DNA of 32,790 nucleotides from Priapulus caudatus (lineage: Eukaryota > Priapulida > Priapulimorpha > Priapulimorphida > Priapulidae), in contig NW_014577085.1 of NCBI RefSeq assembly GCF_000485595.1, forward strand, positions 283,511 through 316,300, read 5' to 3'. Each line of letters begins with the position of its first letter. Position 1 is the first letter of the stretch. Positions 22,087 to 31,959 of this stretch are shown here, piece after piece. Under the pieces are notes generated by a model. The model did not search any database and was not told where the DNA came from. It saw only the letters and a program-made list of their open reading frames with translations. A program made the position numbers and the translations under genes.

Positions 22087-22119
22087 GTGAGCCGGAAGTC
22101 TACACTTATTTCATTTCAG

Positions 22120-22850
22120 CAGTAATGTTTAACATTACAGGTGAGCAGTAATGTCTAACATTACAGGTGAGCAGTAATATCTAACATTACAGGTGAGCAG
22201 TAATATCTAACATTACAGGTGAGCAGTAATATCTAACATTACAGGTGCAGCAGTATGTTTAACATTACAGTCCCTGTGAAGCAGGTAATGATCTAACAGT
22301 TACAGGGATGAGCAGCTAATGATCTAACATTACAGGTAGCAGAATATCTAAAATACAGTGTGAGCGTATGTCTAACATTACTAGTGAGAGCAGTAATATC
22401 TAAACATTACAGCAGTGCAGCAGTAATGTCTAAACATTACAGCGTGAGCAGTAATGCTCTAACATTACAGGTGAGCAGTAATATCTAACATTACAGGTGA
22501 GCAATAATTGTCTAACATTACATCGTGAGCAGTAATGTCTAACCATTACAGGTGAGCAGTAATTCTAACACTTTACAGTGAGCAGTAATATCTAACATTA
22601 CAGTGTAGCAGTATTAATGTCTACATCTACAGGTGAGCAGTAATGTCGTAAATACAGCGTTGCAGCAGTAATCTTAACATTACAGTGTGGAGCAGTAATC
22701 GTCTAACATTGCCGTGCAGCAGTAATGTCTAACATTACAGGTGAGCAGTAATATCTAACATTACAGGTGAGCAGTAATATCTAACATTACAGGTGAGCAG
22801 TAATATCTAACATTACAGGTGAGCAGTAATGTCTAACATTACAGGTAAGC
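22120..22850 (+). repeat. 26-bp minisatellite made of splice-site-like units
   Basis: The clean unit is GTGAGCAGTAATGTCTAACA followed by TTACAG, repeated about 27 times. Each junction reads TTACAG|GTGAGC, that is a 3' splice-like end directly joined to a 5' splice-like start, with TCTAAC as a branch-point-like word between. GTAATGT-CTA-ACATTAC is a perfect 7-bp stem with a 3-base loop; units with ATATCT have one mismatch. Units at 22141-22244 and 22738-22844 are nearly exact, whereas those between carry many one-base changes. The final junction is CAG|GTAAGC at 22842-22850. The array lies 34 bases inside intron 2. Confidence 0.95.
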
Positions 22851-23979
22851 AGTATGTCCGTGGTCCTAGGCTCAAAGGACAGACGCAACAGTCACTTCTG
22901 CTTATCGCACGTTTGACGCCAACGTTTTCTCGCAGAAGCTACATTGTCATTTTAGTTATTTAATGTTTAGCCACGGGACACGGGACACGGTTGTGAAAGC
23001 AGCTAATGAACTAGCAGATTCATTCATAAATAAATACACGAAATTGGCATGCTGCGCAAGTGAACTAGATACTATGGAATTTTCATGTTTATTTTAACGC
23101 TGTTATGAGATCTAGGTTGTTCAAAAACATGAATTTTTGGGACCGACGCGTGAGCATTTTTTACGATTTATCTTGTAATAATTCGCAGCTGATATGCTGG
23201 TAGTTGAGATAATGTGGCAATATAATATTACAAAGAATGTCACAAGTTTTTACCATAGGTGTATGGAGAGAAACTTTCTAAGATATGTTGGAGTGAAGCG
23301 ATGATGTCTTAGAGAGAGTCGTAGTGTCGCCGGTTATTTTCGTATGTGAATGGCAGAGTTTATTTTGATCTGCATATTCGCAGTTAACCTGATATAGGAC
23401 CGATCTGCTTAAATATGTGGCACAAGGGCAATAGATGGCTTAGCGGGAAAATGGTTCAAATTATGCAAGGGGCCCTAGCTGTTATTTATTATCTTTGCTT
23501 GGCTTCCAGTCAAATATTCTTTCATAATAGATGGCAAATTTGAGAGGGCATATAAAACTCACACAGAAGGTGAAGATTTCATTTGGTCAGTAGACGATTT
23601 TCATGGTTTTTCGTGCAATTGTAAATTGGACATGTAACAGTTTTTTCGTTTAGAGACGTCTTTTTTTGCTTACAACCTAAAAATGATTATATTGAATTTT
23701 GCCTGTCTACTGTCTAGTCAAAATAACTAAAGTTCTAAAGCCTGTCATTAGCGTTAATATAAAGCGGAATGCCAGCTGTGGTTGTGATGTGATAATTTTC
23801 ATCACGTTAGAGTTAATGCATTGATTAAATGTAAACTAGATGTTTTATTATCAACAATTTATTATTCAGCCTGTTTCATTATTTGCGTCTACCTATTTTT
23901 TATCCTTCACTAACCGTCTCTTTTCAGTGTCTGTTCCACTAATATCAGTTTATGCACAATTATGGGTGCTGGGTTTGTT

Positions 23980-23980
<1 letters not shown>

Positions 23981-24030
<50 letters not shown>
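23981..24030. repeat. (AAT)n microsatellite
   Basis: A pure ATA/AAT trinucleotide run of about 50 bases. Confidence 0.98.
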
Positions 24031-24031
<1 letters not shown>

Positions 24032-25485
24032 TATCAATAGTTCAAACAAAATTCGCTTTACCAAGTTACCAGGTAGTACACAGTTTAGAGAAGTAGGCCG
24101 CAGGTTATCAATTACGTTTGATAATGGAACGACTTCTAGGGTGGTAGTCCCGTTGCAAAGTGGCGCCTTGGAATCAGATATTCGTATAGTTTTCACAGAA
24201 ATTTACCAACAACAGCTCTTAACCAGTGTACTATAGCAAAAGCCTTTTTCATATCCTTTACGTCTGACAGAGGTGACTGTTCTGGCGCATGTTCTGTGGC
24301 GACTTAGCTCAGAAAAAAAACATTCACGCTGGTTGGACTCTGAACGGTTTCCTTTTATTCTGAGAATTTACTTGCATTCTGTGTGAAACATACCGCTGAC
24401 CTTTAATATTCGCTAGGTGGCGTGATCGATAATTCACTCTAAGACGGAGACCAGTCTTCACTTCAAGCTACGAAATCTATAGTTAGCCATAACCGAATCT
24501 AGGTTTGCAAATGCAAAGACATCTAGAATTTTGCCATAACTGATTCTCGGCTTTCGATTGCGGCTAAGACGTATACATGCAGGTAATGACTTGATAAGAG
24601 AGACCAGCTCCTAGGTAAAGTTGCGACATCTGTATGTTAGCATAATGGAGACGAGGACGAGTTGACGTTAGGATCTATTGCGACGCACGCTATTGAGACG
24701 CACATCTAGATAAAGCCAAGACATGTGCATTGGGAGATAATTGCGACCAGGCTGATACCTCTACGTTGAAGCATAATTTAAATCAACTGCGAAGTGTAAC
24801 TACACGTAAACACATCTATATGCACCCACGCACACGCAGATACACGCGCGCGTGCACACTCACTTCGGGTGCTCATCTGCTCTGTCGGGCGGTCGACAGA
24901 TAGATATAGACCTATACCTAGGTATAGACGATATAGAGATGGTACCATAGATTTCTGTTACCACGTACACCTATACATACACAACGTGTGGTTTATTATG
25001 CACAGAGCTATGCAACTACTATGTGAGCGTTTTTCAAATCATTTTTTAAATTAGTTTTTGCTTGATATATAAGATACTGCTTGCACAATGATGCTGTGAA
25101 AGTGATCATTCGTGAGGAGTATCTCTATCACTGCGGGGAACTGCAGACTCGGTATCCATAACACGACGTCCGCATGCATTACCGTACCTGCTTTTCATTT
25201 TCACAAGTGTCGAGAGTACAGCGGTTCTCATTTTGTCCAATTTTCTGTAATTACTTCTTCGAAAGCACAAGCGGGAGTCTCGTGCAGAAAGCCGTGGGGA
25301 TGGTTTCAGAAATACTTTTGAAATCACACACAAGGTTCTAACGTTGCCTCAGATGGATCGAACACTCAGCGAACTGCTGACATGCAATACAGCAAAGCAC
25401 CATTATTTCACGTAATCAAAAGACGTTGGTGTCTTATTCTAAAGCACTAAGCCAAGAAGCAAGTTTTCTAATATTCCAACAAAAC

Positions 25486-25630
25486 GCATATATATATATA
25501 TATCAGGGGTTAATAATGACAAAGTACACCATGGGGACATTTGCTGGACTTATTATGAGCCCCATCCCCTTACCGCCACACCCGCCCCTCCCCCGCCACA
25601 CTCCCATCTCCCCCACCACACCCGCAAGGT
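25486..25630. repeat. short (TA)n and C-rich CCACACCCGCCCC tract
   Basis: A TA run lies at 25489-25503. 25565-25627 repeats CCRCCACACYCCCATC-like words and is strongly pyrimidine/C-rich. Confidence 0.75.
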
Positions 25631-26617
25631 ATGTACTGCTGCAGTCTGTCTGCTGTCTTTAATCAACCGCCGCATTCGATGATTGCTTTGTTAATAACTT
25701 GGTCCTAATTTGTTCAATTTTTCCTTTTGTGGATCAGGCGCCTTTTTTATATAATAGTCTGGATAAACATGTTAGCAAAGGGTTAGCTACGTGTGTCTGT
25801 GATACACGGCAACGCTCTGCTATTGACGCGTTGCGGCCAGGCAGTTGCGCCAAGTACATTTATGGTCGTACAAGTTGCGTATTGTAGTCTTCCGGCTAGT
25901 CTACTAGATTTGATCAGCCTTCACTTTTCGAATAGGCAGTGGTCGTTTACAAATTCGGCGCCGGCGGTTCTTTCGCTGCATGTCCCTTTGTGCTCTATCT
26001 GAACTGTTTCACGCGGCGGTTGCGCTGCGTGCGCGAAAATTGTTGCCACGGGCCTGTTTCCGGTTTTCTGGTAATTATTGTCATAGCAACCGAGTTAGCG
26101 TTGCTCTACTGCTTGATTCTGCGCGAAACGCGTTGCAAGTGTTTTTCGCATTTTACACCCCGTGGAGCAATATCGCTGTATGTGGCAGCCACACATTCGT
26201 ATCACGTTTTCAGCTGAAGCATTTGAAAAGAATGCAAGGAAAGTGCGGCCATTTTTATTTACGATTTCGTTATCCTTCCCCGCAACATTTTCTATCGCTG
26301 TAGGCTTGCGTGGTTACAAAATCAAGTAACCAACGCTGTCGGCTCGTACTAATCAGAATGCAACGGCGAGTCTCTCGTGGCAACTCGTTTCACTGAAAAA
26401 CAAATTCCATCGGTTTTCTTTTTAACGTATTACCCTGTTACCTTCTGTTGGTAAGCATAATGGATCAACGTGACTCAGATGTTTTTTTCTATGTGGATTT
26501 GGCTCGAATTCAATCGTATTTGGTGTGAGCACAGCTGTAGGTTTGATTACAGGCATACTTTGTTTGCCCTAGAACCAGGGGTGATGTATACTGTATAGGC
26601 ATCCTATGCTGACCACA

Positions 26618-26935
26618 AACCTAACCATAATCCGGACACTAACCTTAACGCTAATGATAACCCTAACACTAACCCTAACACTAACCTAACCCCAATCACA
26701 AACCCTAACCCGATCCCAAACCCTAACGCTAACCCTAATCCTAACACTGAACCTAACTCTAATCCTAACCTAACCCTAACGCCATCCTTAATCCTAACAC
26801 CAACCCTAACCTACTCACAATCCCAAACGCTAACCCTAACACTAACCCTAACCCTAATCCTAAGACTAAACCTAACTCCAATCCTAACCCCAGTACTAAT
26901 TCTATCCCAGCTGCACACTAACCTTAATTCTAATT
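26618..26935. repeat. degenerate telomere-type (CCCTAA)n interstitial block
   Basis: About 50 degenerate units of CTAACC, CCCTAA, CTAACA and CTAATC form are present, with the C-rich strand on top throughout. It matches the TTAGGG telomere repeat of most animals. It lies between unique sequences inside the intron, so it is not a chromosome end. Confidence 0.9.
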
Positions 26936-27310
26936 CTGACCATATATTATATTAGTCTATCGCGTTTAATAGTCTTTCCAATATCTACCCAATCTAAGTC
27001 ATGGTATGACATTTGGCTGCAGCTGAGTGTCTGCTACTCCTTTCGTTACCCTCGTGTTCATATGCCCTTTAACGAAATCAATCGATCTCAATTTATCATT
27101 CGAGAGTTTGGTTAGTAGATTATGAGATACATCCTTCGCATGTGAGTAGTTTCATTGGTTAGAACACGAGACCTAACAGCTATATATCCTACTAATACCT
27201 CCGATGAATCGCGGCATTTTATGTTACGTACGAATAAGAGAGACGACAAGAGAGATGAAATATTCATAGAGTCACTCAGTAAGAGTTACTGGCCAGCGAA
27301 GCTTCGCTAT

Positions 27311-28259
27311 AACGTGAAGTGTTAGCTATCCATTGTTGTTCCTTGCTGCGTTTCAACGTTAAGTGTCTGCTGTTCATTGTTGTTCCTTGCTGCGTTTCAA
27401 CGTAAAGTGTTAGCTGTCCATTGTTGTTCTTTGCTGCGTTTCAACGTAAAGTGTTAGCTGTTCATTGTTGTTTCTTGCTGCGTTTGAACGTGAAGTGACA
27501 GATATCCATTGTTGTTCCTTGCTGCGTTTGAACGTGAAGTGTTAGCTATCCATTGTTGTTCCTTGCTGCGTTTCAACGTGAAGTGTCACTGTGTTAGCTA
27601 TCCATTGGTGTTCCTTGCTGCGTTTCAACGTGAAGTGTTAGCTGTCCATTGTTGTTCCTTGCTGCGTTTCAACGTGAAGTGTTAAGCCCGGCGCACACGT
27701 GAGTAATTTTACTCAAGTAAAATGACGCATGAGTCATTTTACTCACGCGTCATATTTTCAGCATTCGCCGCACACGTGAGTAAAATTACTCAAGGTATAA
27801 GTGGTAATGCAGATCACGTGACTGCGCGCAGCCAATACTGGGCGCACGATGATTTAAACGCATGCGCTGTGAGTACCAGTCTTGAGTAAATTTACTCAGC
27901 GCACGCGCACACGTTGAGTAAAATGACGCATGAGTCAAAAATTATTAAACACGTTTGATATTGAGTAAAATGACGCATGCGTCAAATTACTCAACGAAAA
28001 TCCGCCGCACACGCGAGTAAAATGACGCATGCGTCAAATTACTCAACGAAAATCCGCCGCACACGTGAGTAAAATGACGCATGCGTCAAATTACTCAACG
28101 AAAATCCGCCGCACACGTGAGTAAAATGACTCATGCGTAATTTTACTTGAATAAAACTTCTCACGTATGCGCCGAGCTTTAGCTGTCCATTGTTGTTCCT
28201 TGCTGCATTTCAACGTGAAGTGTTAGCTGTCCATTGTTGATCCTTGCTGCGTTTCAACA
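27311..28259. repeat. 44-bp minisatellite, interrupted by a transposon
   Basis: Units start AACGTGAAGTGTTAGCTGTC and continue CATTGTTGTTCCTTGCTGCG TTTC. Starts fall at 27311, 27355, 27399, 27443, 27487, 27531, 27575, 27627 (one unit is 8 bp longer) and 27671. The unit starting 27671 is split by the insertion at 27685-28178 and resumes at TTAGCTGTCC. A further copy starts at 28212. This array is clean throughout. Confidence 0.97.
27682..28181. mobile_element. PIF/Harbinger-like MITE inserted in the 44-bp array
   Basis: The element itself is 27685-28178 (494 bp). It starts AGCCCGGCGCACACGTGAG, and its right end reads AGCTCGGCGCATACGTGAG on the complementary strand (2 mismatches in 19). TTA flanks both ends (27682-27684 and 28179-28181). 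Neighbouring units read GTGTTAGCTG once, so the empty site is known and TTA is the duplicated target. A TWA target duplication is the hallmark of PIF/Harbinger. There is no coding capacity. Inside are three exact-spaced 52-bp repeats starting at 27963, 28015 and 28067 and a partial one at 28119, with the 14-bp palindrome TGACGCATGCGTCA. TGAGTCA (AP-1-like) words recur near both ends. Confidence 0.85.
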
Positions 28260-29660
28260 CTGCCACAGTACAGAGGTCAGGAACGACGACCCACTGATCA
28301 GCGTGCTTACTAAGGGCAGCATTCACATGTACGTTCGTGAGTGAAATTCACCGAGAATGCTTTAGAACGCCTACAGTAAACTCGGAGCGGGAATGACCGA
28401 CTGGCCATGGATTTTTCAGCCGGCCCTCAGATGCTTTGCGATGTATTGAGACATTACGGTTTGTATCGAGAACTCAGTCTGTATACTCATTGATTGAGAA
28501 CACTGCGCTTGCTGTCGTCGTTTCGGATAGAGAACGGACAACGGTCTGTATCTGTTAGTTAGGTAGTCAAGTGCGCCTACCGAATGCCCGGGATCCAACC
28601 AGCGTTTGGCGTCACTGGTACCCGCTGATACGTGCGGTGGTATTTCACATTGTGCATCTATGCAATATGCGTAATGATCACCTAACCTGGGTTACCACGC
28701 GTTGCGAACACACTATACAGCTATGCTACGCTATACGACGCTATGACAGAATAATCATTTCGTTGACAGGCGTAGTGATTGCGACAACGCTCTGAGACAC
28801 GTCGCCATTCTTTTTAGAGGATTTAACTTCTTAGATTTTATTTCTGCACTAACTTATACTAGTTTTTCTCTTCAATTCGTGCACATTAATTATTACTAAA
28901 ATGGTAAAATGTGTCACATTCGCTTGAATGGCATGAATAAAACATTGTGCGTATAATCCGTCGCATGAATAATAAATGTCAGCAAGCGGAGATCTGCTAA
29001 GTTCTGTCTCATTGCTGCATAGTCGGCTGGAAAATAATAACATATACATGTCGTGCCTTCCTCATTACCACCGACTGAATAGCTCAGCGAAGAAGAGACA
29101 TCGGTCATGTGTTGTTGTCGCCGGTTACGCTAACCTTTACCCGAACAAATTATACGGCCGTTGACTCGGTTTTTGCGGTATTCTCACGCGTCCTCTAGTC
29201 AGTCGCACAGAAAGCACATAATCAGAGCCGAGACTACTTTTTTACGTGTGGCATGACTCAACCCGATGAACGCAGTGCTTTCATTGAACTCTTTGTACGT
29301 TTTTTTTTTCTGTGAACCAGCATACCAAGAATGTATGTGCTGTCAGCGCAGCTTTTGCATCTACATAAACCGAGCTGCGGCACACACAGTTTGTTGATCG
29401 TATGATTTGAGACTTGGCTTCCCGTTGCAGCTAATGTCTAACAGAACCTCACGAAATATGCGTCATATAGCACATGCGGACGATGGGGCGGGGGGAAGAA
29501 ACGGTTCCTAGTATCATGTTATTTCATTATAGAGTTATCTAGCTATTCTCAGCTACTAATATCCCACGCTGTTTAACTTTCCCATCTCTGCTCAGTTTTA
29601 TCCCTACCATGATTGCGCGTGTGTAGTTTCATTGCCATTTTTGTAACTATAGGTGTTTAT

Positions 29661-29880
29661 ATCATGTGATGATGAAGATGTTGATCACATGATGATGAAG
29701 ATGTTGATCATGTGATGATTAAGGTGTTGATCACATGATCATGAAGATGTTGACCCTGTGATGGTGAAGGTTTTAATGAAGATGTTGATCATGTGATGAT
29801 GAAGGTGTTGATCACATGATGATGAAGGTGTTGATCACATGATGATGAAGATGTTGATCATGTGATGATCAGTATGTTGA
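29661..29880. repeat. 23-bp minisatellite with alternating inverted words
   Basis: Units are GATGATGAAGATGTTGATC followed by ACAT or ATGT. Units carrying ATCACATGAT are interleaved with units carrying its exact reverse complement ATCATGTGAT, so adjacent units can pair. About nine to ten units are present, with one divergent stretch near 29755-29780. The array ends about 80 bases before the exon 3 acceptor. Confidence 0.93.
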
Positions 29881-29959
29881 TCTTGTGTAGATGGCATTGA
29901 TCTTGTGATGCTGAGTCGTTATTGATTTTTAACTAATTTGATTGTTCTTTGATTGACAG

Positions 29960-30169
29960 ATATTGACTCGAGGGAGGTGACAAACCGGCTGACTAGTCAA
30001 TTCCATAGTCTGAATCGTCAGAAGCGCAGTAGATGTCAACCTGGTGACTGCAAAAACTCTGATAGCAATGCTGTGATAGATGAGCATTACCACCAACAGG
30101 TGGCGCTATTGCTGAACCATGTCAGCAATTGGAAATTCAACATTTTTATTCTAGACAGGATCACCTATG
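29960..30169 (+). CDS. PDE7-like: PDE7-like phosphodiesterase, exon 3 (start of catalytic region)
   Basis: The acceptor GATTGACAG ends at 29959; the donor TATG|GTTAGT lies at 30169/30170. The exon is 210 bp, phase 1 at both ends, and encodes 69 whole codons. The first 40 residues are hydrophilic (IDSREVTNRLTSQFHSLNRQ, then a basic KRSR) and are not conserved. The last part, DEHYHQQVALLLNHVSNWKF then NIFILDRITYG, aligns with the PDE7 segment that opens the catalytic domain: a D-D/E-x-Y lead, a helix, then W-x-F-[DN]-I-F and a DR[LI]T-x-G motif. That motif is more PDE7-like than PDE1, 4, 8 or 9. PDE7 enzymes hydrolyse cAMP in the cytosol. The catalytic histidines and aspartates are not in this exon. 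The family identification is from memory of the motif pattern. Confidence 0.88.
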
Positions 30170-30803
30170 GTTAGTATGGGTAAACCAGTGAAAAGATGCA
30201 CAAACAGTTATCGAAAAATTTGCTCATGGTCTAAGGTTTAGCTGTAATTTTTTTTCTCAGATTGACACCTACTGATTTTTCAATGTGAAATTTAAAAAAG
30301 AAAGTTTACCAGTGCTGTAAAGTATGCCTTCGGCTGGTTGCACGTGACATGTTTGTCTATGAAGTTTACTACTATTTCGTAAAATGTATTTTTTGATCCT
30401 ATATTTCTGCCCTCTTATTTAATTTTGCATCTTCGCTGTATCCTGTATGGTAGCATAATTACAACTCAATAACTAATTTTGTTGCCGTTGTGGCCTTGGG
30501 AGCAAATTGCAGTCATGCAGGAATCATCTGAATCTAATAGTTTCATCGCCTGCGTCACCGCTGGCTCGTGCATACATTTGCTAACTATATGCTAGAGCGT
30601 GGCAGCATTGGCTCAGTAAAACCTCAACGACTGGCTTATACCCCCTTGAAAACAGAGTCTGTGTCATGTTAGATTTATCTAAGGAATCATATGTTATTCT
30701 TCTATCCCAAATGCTATTTCCGGATGGAGAGAGAGATTAACGCTGTTAGATTTTTTCCGCATGAATCGTGTAGTTAATCTACAAGAACTGTTTTGCTTTT
30801 CAG
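30170..30803 (+). other. intron 3 of the PDE7-like gene
   Basis: 634 bp, from GTTAGT to TTTTGCTTTTCAG. AT-rich unique sequence with no repeat or other feature recognised. Confidence 0.85.
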
Positions 30804-30899
30804 GTCAGTCGCTGTGGTATATTTGTACGCATCTATTTATTGAGTATGGCCTGGTGCAGCACTTCCATCTTGATTTAACCAAAGTCATGAAATGCTTCT
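30804..30899 (+). CDS. PDE7-like: PDE7-like phosphodiesterase, exon 4
   Basis: The acceptor TTTTGCTTTTCAG ends at 30803; the donor TTCT|GTAAGT lies at 30899/30900 and is a full consensus. The exon is 96 bp, phase 1 at both ends. With the split Gly it reads GQSLWYICTHLFIEYGLVQH then FHLDLTKVMKCF. This matches the PDE7 pattern NxSL...HLF..HGLI..FHLD..KL..FL, which directly follows the DRLTNG motif encoded by exon 3. The leftover T predicts that the next exon starts with two bases completing Leu (or another T-initial codon), then the conserved stretch leading to the NPYHN metal/substrate region. I do not find that exon before the window ends, so the gene is truncated by the window edge. Confidence 0.9.
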
Positions 30900-31140
30900 G
30901 TAAGTATATATGAGTACGTGCGTTCATGCGGTTTTATCATGATTGCATTTTCACCACTGTCTGTTGACAATCGAGAGAGGTCCTCGAGAGCGTTGATGTG
31001 ATGTGCTATGGTTGGTGAAGCGTGGGGTGAGTATGTGATGCCACCTTCTCCAGCTTAATTTTTGTACATTTCTGACCCCCTTTGGCTATGTATGAGGCAA
31101 AACTATTCTTACCTTGTGCATTATGAACGCAGCGTTATTA

Positions 31141-31213
31141 CACACGCGCACGCACGCGCGCACACACACAGCACGCACACACGCACACACGCACACACGC
31201 ACACACGCGCACA
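31141..31213. repeat. (CA)n/(CG) microsatellite
   Basis: CACACGCGCACGCACGCGCG, then CACACA- and CACACG-type repeats to 31213. Confidence 0.95.
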
Positions 31214-31218
31214 TATAA

Positions 31219-31259
31219 TATCAAGAGCTAATAATCCTTTTAATTATTAGCTCTTGATA
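31219..31259. repeat. perfect 17-bp inverted repeat (hairpin)
   Basis: TATCAAGAGCTAATAAT (31219-31235) and ATTATTAGCTCTTGATA (31243-31259) are exact complements around a 7-base loop CCTTTTA. It lies directly after the CA/CG tract in intron 4. Confidence 0.95.
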
Positions 31260-31959
31260 GGTGTTATTCGCTCGTGATAATACCACAAGGGCAAGCCAAT
31301 GTCAGTTTCAAGGATATTCAGTGAGAACTGTTCAGCATTTATATGTCAAGCATAACGTATCTAAACATATGGTTTTCTATAATTCATTCAGAATCGTGAT
31401 GTTGTAACGTCCTGTGGTACCGACGTTTCCTAACATGTTGTAACCGGGTATAAAGTATTGTAAACTAGTGGTATTGCTATAATATGCACGGGGCAGATCC
31501 AATTTTATGTTAGCATCACATATAAACAGTAAAATGTGGTAATATTTATGTCGGTGTTATGATATGTTGTGAGCAGTTATAATTTGATGCTGCCGGCTAT
31601 AAAATGTTATAATTGTGCTTGCTTTCATTTCCCGTTGCGGGAATTGAGCGCACGAATGTATTTGGAAATTTCATCTCAGCGTTGAACACATTTTCACATT
31701 TTCTCGCTAGGCGGGCGCCGTCGCGCGTGTATATGATATGTGACTGCTGTCACAGTTCACACATATCGCTCTTACACGCGGTGATATTGTTACAAGAAGC
31801 ACAGACGACGGCCGCCTGTCGCCTTTCAACATCCATCTGTTTTCACACATGCATTTTGCCGGGTTTGTAACAAACGATGAGGAAATGTAAGCTGCTCATT
31901 TATAGCGCTGAAACACACGGCCGACGCCCCGCTGCGAGGCCGTATGATCAACGCGTGGC

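Larger units (their letters stand above)
22087..29959 (+). other. intron 2 of the proposed gene (7.9 kb, repeat-filled)
   Basis: It is bounded by GTGAGC (22087) and TTGATTGACAG (29959). It holds a 26-bp array, an AAT microsatellite, a telomere-like block, a 44-bp array interrupted by a Harbinger-like element and a 23-bp array, all listed separately. The unique parts (22856-23980, 24031-26617, 26941-27310 and 28260-29660) show no exon I can support. Open frames at 25793-26303 overlap each other and have no recognised domain. Confidence 0.55.

Noticed and set aside
25793-26303. Overlapping open frames (69-107 codons) as extra exons
   Set aside because: Three frames of the same strand are open over the same bases, none matches a known domain, and none joins the phosphodiesterase phase with convincing splice sites.
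26618-26935. True telomere
   Set aside because: Degenerate, only about 320 bases, and flanked by unique sequence on both sides within a gene.
29661-29880. CRISPR-like or phage-type repeat
   Set aside because: A 23-bp tandem array without spacers; simple minisatellite structure explains it.
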